Source: Acidimicrobiales bacterium (lineage in GTDB: Bacteria > Actinomycetota > Acidimicrobiia > Acidimicrobiales > Palsa-688). Taken from it: DNA of 64,000 nt. This document shows positions 51,066-58,657 of the stretch, in pieces; position 1 is the first letter of the stretch; each line of letters opens with the position of its first letter. The position numbers and the translations under genes are program-made. The notes beneath the pieces were generated by a model. The model was not told the DNA's origin. It saw nothing but the letters and a program-made list of their open reading frames with translations, and did no database searches. The DNA is taken from positions 1 through 64,000 of the forward strand of contig DATLUM010000138.1 of the NCBI GenBank assembly GCA_035533095.1, in the 5' to 3' direction.

Positions 51066-52292
51066 TCACGCCGTGACGCGGCGGAGAGCCACCATGGCCA
51101 CATCGTCGGGAGGGCTGTCGAGGCCGAACATGCCGTGGATGACGCGCAGGCAGAGCACCTCGGGGTGAACCGGCTCGACCAGTTCCTGCAGTCGCCGCAG
51201 GCCCTCCGAGAGATGCTCCCCGCGTCTCTCGATGAGGCCGTCGGTGTAGAAGAGGAGCAGCGCGCCGTCTTCCAAAGTGAAGGTCGCGCACTGCGCTTCG
51301 GCTTCGCTGGGGCTGCCGAGCGGCACACCGACCGGTAGGTCGAGGAGCTGCGTTCCGGTCGACGGCGACGCCAGAACGGGAGGCGGATGCCCGGAGCTCG
51401 CGATGCGGAACTCGCGATACGGCGGGTCGCTGACCGCGCACACCGCGGTGGCCAGGATCTCCGGCTCGAAATAGGAGATCTTCCTGGAAGTCAGCGCGAG
51501 GACCTCTCCCGGCTCGAGATCCAGGAGCGCGTACGCTCGCAGAGCACTGCGCGTCCGGCCCATGATGACAGCGGCCGGCAGGCCCCGGCCGGCGATGTCG
51601 CCCACCACGATCCACAGCTGGCCGGACGGGGACACGAAGCCGTCGAACCAGTCACCGCCCACCGTTCGGTCCTCGGGCGTCATGTAGCGGGTGGCGAACT
51701 CCAACCCTGGCAACGGCGGCATCCGCCCCGGCAACAAGCTCTTCTCGAGCAAGGACGCGGCGGACTTCTCGGCGGCCAACTGGAGGGCCTGAGTCGCGCC
51801 GGACACCCGGTCGGCGACGACCTGGAGCAGCTGGGCCTCGGAGGGAGTGAACGGCAGGTCTTGCAGCCGGCCGACGTGCAACACACCGAGCAGGCGCGGC
51901 CCGGCGAGGAGCGGAACGCCGAGCATCACCCGGATGCCCTTCTCCCAGAGGATCGGGTTGGCGACCGTCGTGGAGTCAACCCTGTCCAGCAGGACCGGCT
52001 CGCGCTGAGCGGCGATGCTGCCGGCGAATCCTCTTCCGACAGGAATGCGAACACCCTGCCGGACCTCTTCCTCTATACCGTGGGCGGCCGTCGCGACGAG
52101 CTGGCCGGTGCCCTCGTCGAGGAGCAGCACAGCCGAAGTATCGGCCCGCAGGATGTCGCAGACCCGGGAGAGGAGCTGCTCGAGGAACTCTTCCATCCCG
52201 AGGACCGAAAGCGTGTTGTCGGTCAGGACCTGCAGCTTCTCGAGTGGTCCTGCCACCCCGCGCTCGGTCGGCAGGATTCTTTCCACACTCAC
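51066..52292 (-). CDS. GAF domain-containing SpoIIE-type protein phosphatase
   Basis: 408 residues. GAF domain about 18-170 (ADTSAVLLLDEGTGQLVATAA, RGFAGSIAAQ) followed by a PP2C/SpoIIE catalytic domain about 190-405: TVGGDWFDGF, VVGDIAGRGLPAAVIMGR, LLLFYTDGLIERR and PPDDVAMVALRR, which carry the metal-binding aspartates. Dephosphorylates Ser/Thr of an anti-anti-sigma factor in many systems. No anti-sigma or STAS gene lies next to it, so the partner is elsewhere. Starts 11 bases after the acyl-CoA ligase. Confidence 0.93.
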   Translation of the reverse strand: MSVERILPTERGVAGPLEKLQVLTDNTLSVLGMEEFLEQLLSRVCDILRADTSAVLLLDEGTGQLVATAAHGIEEEVRQGVRIPVGRGFAGSIAAQREPVLLDRVDSTTVANPILWEKGIRVMLGVPLLAGPRLLGVLHVGRLQDLPFTPSEAQLLQVVADRVSGATQALQLAAEKSAASLLEKSLLPGRMPPLPGLEFATRYMTPEDRTVGGDWFDGFVSPSGQLWIVVGDIAGRGLPAAVIMGRTRSALRAYALLDLEPGEVLALTSRKISYFEPEILATAVCAVSDPPYREFRIASSGHPPPVLASPSTGTQLLDLPVGVPLGSPSEAEAQCATFTLEDGALLLFYTDGLIERRGEHLSEGLRRLQELVEPVHPEVLCLRVIHGMFGLDSPPDDVAMVALRRVTA

Positions 52293-52303
52293 TTCCTACC
52301 CAA

Positions 52304-53740
52304 TCAGCATCCAGACAATTCGCCGCCCCCGCTTACCCGCTCCGCCCGCAGCTGCGCGCGGCGGACCTTCCCGGCGTCGTCACGCAGGGCCTCGTCGACG
52401 AACTCGAACGATCTGGGGATCTTGTAATTCACCAGCCTGTCCTGGAGAAAAGACCGGAGTTCTTGCTCGTCGAGCGCCTCTCCTTCGGTTTCTACGATGG
52501 CGTGGAGCCGGTTGCCCAGGTCGTCGTCGGGCAGTCCGATCACCGCAACGGAGCGAACGGCCGGGTGCTCCTGCAAGGCCGACTCGACCTCCGCCGGGTA
52601 GATGTTTGCGCCGCCGCAGAGGACCATGTCCTGCATGCGGTCGCCCAGATACAGGTAGCCGTCCTCATCGACCCAACCCACGTCGCCGAGCGACTCCCAG
52701 CCGCCTTCACGCGACCTCGCTTCGGCGCCGATGTAGCGATAGGTGGGTTTCTCGCGGCCCGAGCGCATCCAGATCTCGCCTTCCGAGCCGGGGGGCAGCT
52801 CGTGGCCGTCGGCGTCGAGGATGACGATCTGCCCGTGGCTCGGCCGGCCGACCGAACCGCGGTGTTCCAGCCACTCCCCGCCGGTGATGACCGTAGCCGC
52901 CTGACCCTCCGTGCCGCCGTAGAGCTCGATGATGCGATCGGGGCCGAGCCAGTCGATCCATGCCTGCTTCAGCCACGCGGGGCACGGCTCGGCCAGGTGC
53001 CAGACCCAGCGTAGCGACGACAGGTCGTACTTGGTGCGCACGTCGTCGCTGAGCCTGAGGATCCGCTTCATCATCGTCGGCACGAGATAGATCACATCGG
53101 CCCTGTGCTCGTCCACCGCAGCGAGCGTCGCTTCCGCATCGAAGCGCGGCAGCACCGCGACGTGGTTGCCTTTCAACAAGGCGCCGCACGACCACACGAT
53201 CGGTCCGTTGTGGTACATCGGTCCCGGCATCACAAACGACCCGTCGTCGCTGAACAGCAGCGGCGAAGGCTGCTCGGGGTCGATCACCGACGGGTCCCCC
53301 GACACGATCAGCTTCGGCCGTCCGGTCGACCCTCCCGACGTGGGGGCCTTCCACGCCGGCGACACCGCGTCTGGCAGCGGCCAGTCGTCGAGATACGGCG
53401 GCACGTCGAGAGGTTCCGGGCCGAGCACCGCCTTCGGGCGGGCGAGCTCGATGATCGCCTCGAACTCCCGCGCCGGCAGCCGCGACGACACCGGTTGGGG
53501 GATGGCGCCGAGCTTCCAGCAGGCGGCGGTAGCGACGAACCACCCGACCGAGTTCGCCAACGCGATGGTGACCATGTCGCCCGTCTCCACACCCTTGGCC
53601 TGGAGGCTGCGGGCCATGCGGTTGGAGAGCGACTCGAACTCGGCCCGGGTCACGCTCTCGGTGCCGCAGGTGATGGCGGGTCGGTCCGGGGCGGCTGTCG
53701 CGAGATCGGTCAGCCTTCTCGAGTAGGAGATCATTGCCAC
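52304..53740 (-). CDS. Acyl-CoA ligase (AMP-dependent synthetase)
   Basis: 478 residues from a GTG at 53740; an ATG at 53734 is possible. Adenylate-forming fold: P-loop APTSGGSTGRPKLIV, then PMYHNGPIVWS, MRTKYDLSS-like WVWHLAEPCPAW, YGGTEGQAATV, GDVGWVDEDGYLYLGDRMQDMVLCGGANIYPAEVE with the D/R pair of the hinge, and a C-terminal NYKIPRSFEFV with the lysine region KVRRAQLR. It activates a carboxylic acid with ATP and CoA; substrate unknown, with the short P-loop VSGDPSV form. Same strand and close to the SpoIIE-type gene. Confidence 0.92.
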   Translation of the reverse strand: MAMISYSRRLTDLATAAPDRPAITCGTESVTRAEFESLSNRMARSLQAKGVETGDMVTIALANSVGWFVATAACWKLGAIPQPVSSRLPAREFEAIIELARPKAVLGPEPLDVPPYLDDWPLPDAVSPAWKAPTSGGSTGRPKLIVSGDPSVIDPEQPSPLLFSDDGSFVMPGPMYHNGPIVWSCGALLKGNHVAVLPRFDAEATLAAVDEHRADVIYLVPTMMKRILRLSDDVRTKYDLSSLRWVWHLAEPCPAWLKQAWIDWLGPDRIIELYGGTEGQAATVITGGEWLEHRGSVGRPSHGQIVILDADGHELPPGSEGEIWMRSGREKPTYRYIGAEARSREGGWESLGDVGWVDEDGYLYLGDRMQDMVLCGGANIYPAEVESALQEHPAVRSVAVIGLPDDDLGNRLHAIVETEGEALDEQELRSFLQDRLVNYKIPRSFEFVDEALRDDAGKVRRAQLRAERVSGGGELSGC

Positions 53741-53782
53741 GGCTTCGCAGCGTAGGTCGGAGTGTATGGCCCCTGGTTTTCT

Positions 53783-53799
53783 CAGGCTTTACGAGCCTG
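53783..53799. other. CAGGCT/AGCCTG hairpin upstream of the MacB-type operon
   Basis: CAGGCT-TTACG-AGCCTG can form a 6-bp stem with a five-base loop in the gap between the ligase and the permease. A related AAGCCTG copy follows. It lacks a T run; it may be a minor operator or nothing. Confidence 0.3.
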
Positions 53800-53827
53800 T
53801 TCGTTAAGCCTGCATTCAGGATGGCCG

Positions 53828-53860
53828 GTCATTGTTGGCCGCCGTGGGGCCAACAATGAC
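53828..53860. promoter_or_regulatory. 13-bp perfect inverted repeat before the permease gene
   Basis: GTCATTGTTGGCC at 53828-53840 and its exact reverse complement at 53848-53860 flank a seven-base spacer. A 13-bp perfect match is far beyond chance at this spot. It lies 18 bases before the start codon, so it could be an operator (for example for a TetR- or MarR-family regulator) or an mRNA hairpin that hides the ribosome binding site. Confidence 0.7.
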
Positions 53861-53878
53861 ATCCGCGGGCGCCAATCC

Positions 53879-55741
53879 ATGCTGAGCCTGGGCTACGTCT
53901 GGAACGAGCTACATCGCAGATCCGGGCGCACCATCGTGACGGCGCTCGGCCTCGCCGCCGGCGTGGGTCTCGTGATGGCGATCAGCGGCGTGTCCGACGG
54001 TTTGTCCCAGGCGCAGAACCGGGTCCTGTCCCCGCTCGGTTCCGTGGGCACCGACATCATCGTCACCAGGACGGTGGCGCCGACCACGTCAACCGCGAGC
54101 AGCTCGACCTCCAACGGAAACCAGGGTTCGCAAGGGAGTGGCTCGCAGGGCGGGGGAGCGGGCCCCGACCGAGGCAGCGGCGGGTTCTTCGCCACCGGTC
54201 CCGGCGGTCCAAACGGACGTTTGAGCCAGCTCAACTCGGCTGACACAAACGCGCTCCTCAACGCCAACTCCTCAGTCCTCACGGACCTGTCCAAGCTCGG
54301 GCCCGCAGGCACCAAGTTCGTGCACGACTTCTTCGTCCCGGGCACCCTCATAACGTTCCCCAGCCAGGCGGTCTCCGTGGTGTCGGCGATACCGCATGTC
54401 ACGTCGGCCGTCGGGGCGCTGACCCTGCAGGCGGTTCACGAGAGCGGGACTGTCCCGTCGGTGGTGGCCACGTTCCAGACCGGTGGACAGACGATCAACG
54501 CCACGACGACGCCCCCACCGCTGACCGCAGCCCAACGCCAGGCCACCTTCGACTGCCTGCAGAAGGCCGGCCTGATCGGGAGTGACTCGACCTCGACCGG
54601 CGGTGGCACCTCGGGCTCGGGCGGCACCGGCGCCACGGGGGGCAGCGGCGGCACCGGCGGCACCGGATTCAGGCGGGTCGGCTTCAACTCCGACAATCCG
54701 GCGTTCATCGCCTGCCTGCCCGCCGCGCAGCAGTCCTACATCACCAAGGTCGTCGTCCCTGCGCAGACCATCCGCCAGGTGCTCAACCCGCCCTCGACCG
54801 ATACCTCCACGTCCACCTACACCGTCGCCGGGGTCGATCCCACCCACCCCAACACCGGCGTCATCACCAAGGCGCAGCTCGTGTCGGGTCACTGGTTCGA
54901 CGCCAACGCTGCCAAGGCGGCGAACGAGGTGCTCGTGAACAATGCCTACGCCAGCACCAAGAAGCTGACCGTCGGCGGGACCCTCACTATCAACGGGACC
55001 AACTACAACATCGTCGGTCTGGTCTCCCCGACGCTCACCGGCAACGTGTCGGACATCTACTTCGAGCTGCCGACCATGCAGAACCTGTCCTCCAGCTCCC
55101 AGCGCGTCAACGAGGTGCTCGTCTCCGTCCACGACTCCAGCCAGGTGAGCGCGGTGGGGGCGGCGATCAAGAAAGCCCTCCCCGGCGCGCAGGTGCTCAC
55201 CTCGAAAGACCTCGCCGACCAGGTAACGGGCAGCCTCGCCAACGCCCACCGCCTGGCCAGTGACCTCGGAGGCGCGCTGGCGATCGTGGTCCTACTCGCG
55301 GCATTCGCCATCGCCGCCCTGCTCACCCTGTCGAACGTCGCCAAGCGCGTCCGTGAGATCGGCTCGCTGCGTGCGATCGGCTGGTCGCGCGGTCTCGTCG
55401 TGCGGCAGCTCATTGCAGAGACGCTCGGCATCGGCGTGCTCGGCGGCGTCCTCGGGATCGGTGTCGGCCTGGTGATCTCGGCAATCATCGGTGCGGTCGG
55501 GCCGGGCCTGACCGTCACGAGCAGCGGCCTCACCGTCGGTGCCTCCTCGGTCAGCTCCCTCATCCACCAATCCACCACCGGATCGATTTCGACGATCGTC
55601 CATCTCACGGCGCCGATCTCCATGAGCTCGCTCCTGCTCGGGTTCGCCGGCGCTCTCCTCGGTGGTCTGCTCGCCGGGATCATCGGAGGTTGGCGAGCGG
55701 CGCGGCTCTCACCTGCTACCGCTCTGAGGGACCTGGGATGA
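53879..55741 (+). CDS. MacB-type ABC transporter permease
   Basis: 620 residues from the ATG at 53879. One N-terminal helix (IVTALGLAAGVGLVMAISGV), a large extracytoplasmic MacB_PCD-like domain with low-complexity Gly/Ser loops (about 70-100 and 240-270), and three C-terminal helices about 460-610 including the FtsX loop SNVAKRVREIGSLRAIGWSRG. ATGA overlap with the ATPase gene. Moves a peptide, lipid or drug outward. The Gly/Ser loops are an unusual insertion in the periplasmic domain. Confidence 0.9.
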   Translation: MLSLGYVWNELHRRSGRTIVTALGLAAGVGLVMAISGVSDGLSQAQNRVLSPLGSVGTDIIVTRTVAPTTSTASSSTSNGNQGSQGSGSQGGGAGPDRGSGGFFATGPGGPNGRLSQLNSADTNALLNANSSVLTDLSKLGPAGTKFVHDFFVPGTLITFPSQAVSVVSAIPHVTSAVGALTLQAVHESGTVPSVVATFQTGGQTINATTTPPPLTAAQRQATFDCLQKAGLIGSDSTSTGGGTSGSGGTGATGGSGGTGGTGFRRVGFNSDNPAFIACLPAAQQSYITKVVVPAQTIRQVLNPPSTDTSTSTYTVAGVDPTHPNTGVITKAQLVSGHWFDANAAKAANEVLVNNAYASTKKLTVGGTLTINGTNYNIVGLVSPTLTGNVSDIYFELPTMQNLSSSSQRVNEVLVSVHDSSQVSAVGAAIKKALPGAQVLTSKDLADQVTGSLANAHRLASDLGGALAIVVLLAAFAIAALLTLSNVAKRVREIGSLRAIGWSRGLVVRQLIAETLGIGVLGGVLGIGVGLVISAIIGAVGPGLTVTSSGLTVGASSVSSLIHQSTTGSISTIVHLTAPISMSSLLLGFAGALLGGLLAGIIGGWRAARLSPATALRDLG

Positions 55742-56412
55742 CCGAGCCGCTGTACTCGCTCGAGGGTGTCGGGCGTTCGTTCTCGAAGGGCGGCGTCACG
55801 GTCGACGCAGTGCGGTCCATCGACCTCGACATCGCCCAAGGAGAGATGGTGTCGATCGAAGGTCCGAGCGGTTCGGGCAAGTCGACGCTGCTGCAGTTGC
55901 TCGGCGCGCTGGACACGCCGACGCGCGGCTCCTTGCGCTTCGACGGCCGCGAGCTGGCGCGCGAGTCCGACAAAAGCCTCACCGGGCTGAGGAGCAAAGA
56001 GATCGGCTTCGTGTTCCAACACTTCAACCTGATCCCCACGCTCACCGCGCAGGAGAACGTCTCCGTCGCGATGGTTCCCGCCGGAATCCCGCACGCCAAG
56101 CGCGCGGAGCGGGCCACCGAGCTTCTGGAGCAGGTCGGTCTCGGCCATCGGGTCGATCACCTCCCGTCGCGCCTGTCGGGTGGCGAGCAGCAGCGGGTCG
56201 CGATCGCGCGAGCACTCGCCAACTCGCCTCGCGTCGTCATCGCCGACGAGCCCACCGGCAACCTCGACTCCGAAACCGCCGCCGAGGTGATCTCCGTCCT
56301 CGCCGGCCTGCGCCAGACCGCCGGCGTCACCCTCATCCTCGCCACCCACGACGACGAGATCGGCCGCATCGCCGAGACCCGCGTACGGCTCAAGGACGGC
56401 TCCATCATCTGA
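55738..56412 (+). CDS. MacB-type ABC ATP-binding protein
   Basis: 224 residues from the ATG at 55738, overlapping the permease stop by four bases. Walker A GPSGSGKST (about residue 42), signature LSGGEQQRVAIARALANSP (about 140), Walker B VVIADEPTGNLDSE. The TGNLDS form marks the MacB/LolD subfamily. Works with the permease; no membrane-fusion gene lies nearby. Confidence 0.93.
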   Translation: MTEPLYSLEGVGRSFSKGGVTVDAVRSIDLDIAQGEMVSIEGPSGSGKSTLLQLLGALDTPTRGSLRFDGRELARESDKSLTGLRSKEIGFVFQHFNLIPTLTAQENVSVAMVPAGIPHAKRAERATELLEQVGLGHRVDHLPSRLSGGEQQRVAIARALANSPRVVIADEPTGNLDSETAAEVISVLAGLRQTAGVTLILATHDDEIGRIAETRVRLKDGSII

Positions 56413-56432
56413 GCGGCGATTGGGCCGCTGGA

Positions 56433-57818
56433 CTAGGTCAAGGCGGCGTACGGACGCTCGATCCAGTGGGTGTGCCGCCAGCGCTCCCACTCGTCCGCGT
56501 CGGTGGATGGCCTGCAGATCAGGTACCCCTGCGCGTGGTCCACGCCGAGGGTCGTGAGAGCGTCCAGCTCCTCTGGTCGCTCGATGCCCTCGGCCGTGAC
56601 GGACGCGCCGAGGTCCAAGGCCAAGAGCATGATCGCGGTGATAAACGACCGGCGGGCCAGGTCGCGGTCTATGTCGATGATGAGGGACCTGTCGATCTTG
56701 ATGATGTCTGGCCGCAGATTCAGTATGTGGTGGAACGACGCGTAACCCGCCCCGGTGTCGTCGACGGCGAGCCGCAGCCCCAGACGTCGGAGCGGATCGA
56801 GCACCGCTTGGATCTCCGGGTAGGAAGCCACGGCGCTGTGCTCGGTGATCTCGAGGATCACACGCGACAGGATGTCCCGGTGCTCGGCGAGCGCATCGGC
56901 GAAGCGCTGGTCGAGGACGCACACGGGTGAGGCGTTGACCGACAGCGCCACCCCTTCTGGGAGAACGGACAGCGCGTCCAGCGCCCGGCTCAGCGTGAGG
57001 AGCTCCAGGTCGGCCGCTCGTCCTACTTCTTCGGCCATTGGGAACACCGTTGAGGGGGAGCTGCCGTCGGTGAATCGCGCGAGCGCCTCCGCCGCGATCC
57101 ACTCGTGCGTCGTCAGGTCGATGACGGGTTGGAGTGCCACCGTGACCGCTTCGCCTTCGATGATCCGCTGGATGTGGCGGGCGGCATCTACGAGCGCGGG
57201 TGTCAGCCGCTCGGAAGACACAACCGTGCGTGCTCCCCGAAAGCCCGCAACACCGCCGTGCGTCCCCAGGACGGGGACGGCGTTGCCGATCATGACCACC
57301 TTGTGGCCGTCCGCGTGCAGCCACGTCAACGCGACGTCGTCCCAACCGGTCCAGTTCTCGACGGCTGCCGCGAAGATCGAACGGGCTCGAGGCACATCGG
57401 CGTCGTCAATGAAGTCGAACATGGACCGACCAACCATTTCCGACGGCGCGCGTCCGAGAAGGCGCGCGACGGCCGGGCCGCAGGACGAGATAACCAGGCG
57501 GGAGTCGGCTTCCCAGGTCCATTCCCGGGTGGTGGCTGCCATGTCGGCGAGCCGGGTGTCGGTCCTGTCCAATCGGTGCCGCAGGCGACGGATCTGTGCC
57601 CGGGAACGCCAGAGGACGCCCGCGAGGAACGCGGGCCACATCAGGGCGGTCCAGGCGGCGTAGCCTTCGCCGGCCCAGAGGTAAACACGTGGTTCGTGCC
57701 CCAGGAGCGGGGCCACCACCGCCACGACGGTGGAGACCGCCAGCGCTGCGGCCAGGGCCATCAGCAGTCGATCACCACCGGCGGTGGCTAGACGCGGCGC
57801 GAATCGCCTCTCGCCCAT
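56433..57818 (-). CDS. Membrane-anchored PAS-EAL cyclic di-GMP phosphodiesterase
   Basis: 461 residues. Two N-terminal hydrophobic segments (about 15-75), a PAS domain about 90-200, and an EAL domain about 215-455 with EALARF, SVNASPVC, LEITEHS, DDTGAGYASF, KIDRSL, AEGIE and AQGYLICRP. All the metal and catalytic positions I can check are kept, so it should hydrolyse cyclic di-GMP. It opposes the GGDEF protein at 49677. Twenty bases separate it tail-to-tail from the ABC ATPase. Confidence 0.93.
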   Translation of the reverse strand: MGERRFAPRLATAGGDRLLMALAAALAVSTVVAVVAPLLGHEPRVYLWAGEGYAAWTALMWPAFLAGVLWRSRAQIRRLRHRLDRTDTRLADMAATTREWTWEADSRLVISSCGPAVARLLGRAPSEMVGRSMFDFIDDADVPRARSIFAAAVENWTGWDDVALTWLHADGHKVVMIGNAVPVLGTHGGVAGFRGARTVVSSERLTPALVDAARHIQRIIEGEAVTVALQPVIDLTTHEWIAAEALARFTDGSSPSTVFPMAEEVGRAADLELLTLSRALDALSVLPEGVALSVNASPVCVLDQRFADALAEHRDILSRVILEITEHSAVASYPEIQAVLDPLRRLGLRLAVDDTGAGYASFHHILNLRPDIIKIDRSLIIDIDRDLARRSFITAIMLLALDLGASVTAEGIERPEELDALTTLGVDHAQGYLICRPSTDADEWERWRHTHWIERPYAALT

Positions 57819-57948
57819 ATCTACCGATTTGGGCCTTCCACGCAGCCATTCTGAGCCAATATTTCACTCTATGTCCAGGCATCAGCACATTCCGTGGCAA
57901 AATCGGGGCCCGTGGCCGAAAAACCCGAAATCCGCGGGCGCTCAGGGG

Positions 57949-58599
57949 CTAGGTAAGGCGAGTCCCCTCGGCCCCTTGTCTCTCGATGCCCTCCAACAGG
58001 TAGTTGAGGCCTTCTGCGAACTGCAGCGGAGTGGTGTAGGCGGCGAGCCGGTCCGCAAGCTCGTGATCCAGCGAGCCTGATCGATCCGGCTCCCATCCGG
58101 ACCTCGAGGCTTCCAGCGCGGCGAACCCGACGGTGTAGGTGTGGATCGCCGCGTAGGCGCGCTGCGCAGATTGCTCGTCGCCGAGGGCGCGCCGCAGTAC
58201 AGCCATGGCCGCCTCCATCCTGGCGACCGCGGCCGGGAACACGACCGGGTGCGTCAGGTACACGTGCAACGCCGCCGGTTGTGAGACAAGGAAGTGCCTC
58301 AGCTTGTCGGCGGCTTCGGAGATCCAGGCCTTCCAGTCGCCTTCGTCGGCTCGTGGCTGCCACGCCCTTGTCAGAAGGCGGTCGACGACCTCGTCGAGGA
58401 GGTCGTTCTTGTCGCGTACGTGGCGGTACAGCGACATCGGGGCGACGCCCAGGTCCGAAGCGAGACTCCGGATGGTCATCTGCTCGAAGCCGCCGGAGCT
58501 TCGCACCGAGCGGATTGCCGCGTCGACGATCTGGTCGCGGCTTATCGAACCCCAAGGTGCTCGGGCGTTGCTGGCGGGAATCTTCGCTGCACGCGCCAC
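57949..58599 (-). CDS. TetR-family transcriptional regulator
   Basis: 216 residues. N-terminal helix-turn-helix (RDQIVDAAIRSV, then TIRSLASDLGVAPMSLYRHVRDKNDLLDEVVDRLL) followed by the C-terminal ligand domain of the TetR_C class. Represses a set of genes and is released by a small molecule. Start GTG at 58599 with AGGG upstream. Two direct 12-bp repeats precede it, and it follows the chloride channel gene after a 49-base gap on the same strand. Confidence 0.92.
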   Translation of the reverse strand: MARAAKIPASNARAPWGSISRDQIVDAAIRSVRSSGGFEQMTIRSLASDLGVAPMSLYRHVRDKNDLLDEVVDRLLTRAWQPRADEGDWKAWISEAADKLRHFLVSQPAALHVYLTHPVVFPAAVARMEAAMAVLRRALGDEQSAQRAYAAIHTYTVGFAALEASRSGWEPDRSGSLDHELADRLAAYTTPLQFAEGLNYLLEGIERQGAEGTRLT

Positions 58600-58627
58600 C
58601 TGCTTACCCTACCAATGGCCTTCCGTT

Positions 58628-58657
58628 CGGCTACCTACCTGCATACGGCTACTTACC
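58628..58657 (-). promoter_or_regulatory. 12-bp direct repeats before the TetR gene
   Basis: CGGCTACCTACC (58628-58639) and CGGCTACTTACC (58646-58657) are direct repeats with one mismatch and an 18-base period. They lie about 29 bases before the TetR start, some inside the ClC 3' end. TetR regulators often bind near their own promoter, so this may be its operator. Confidence 0.45.
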
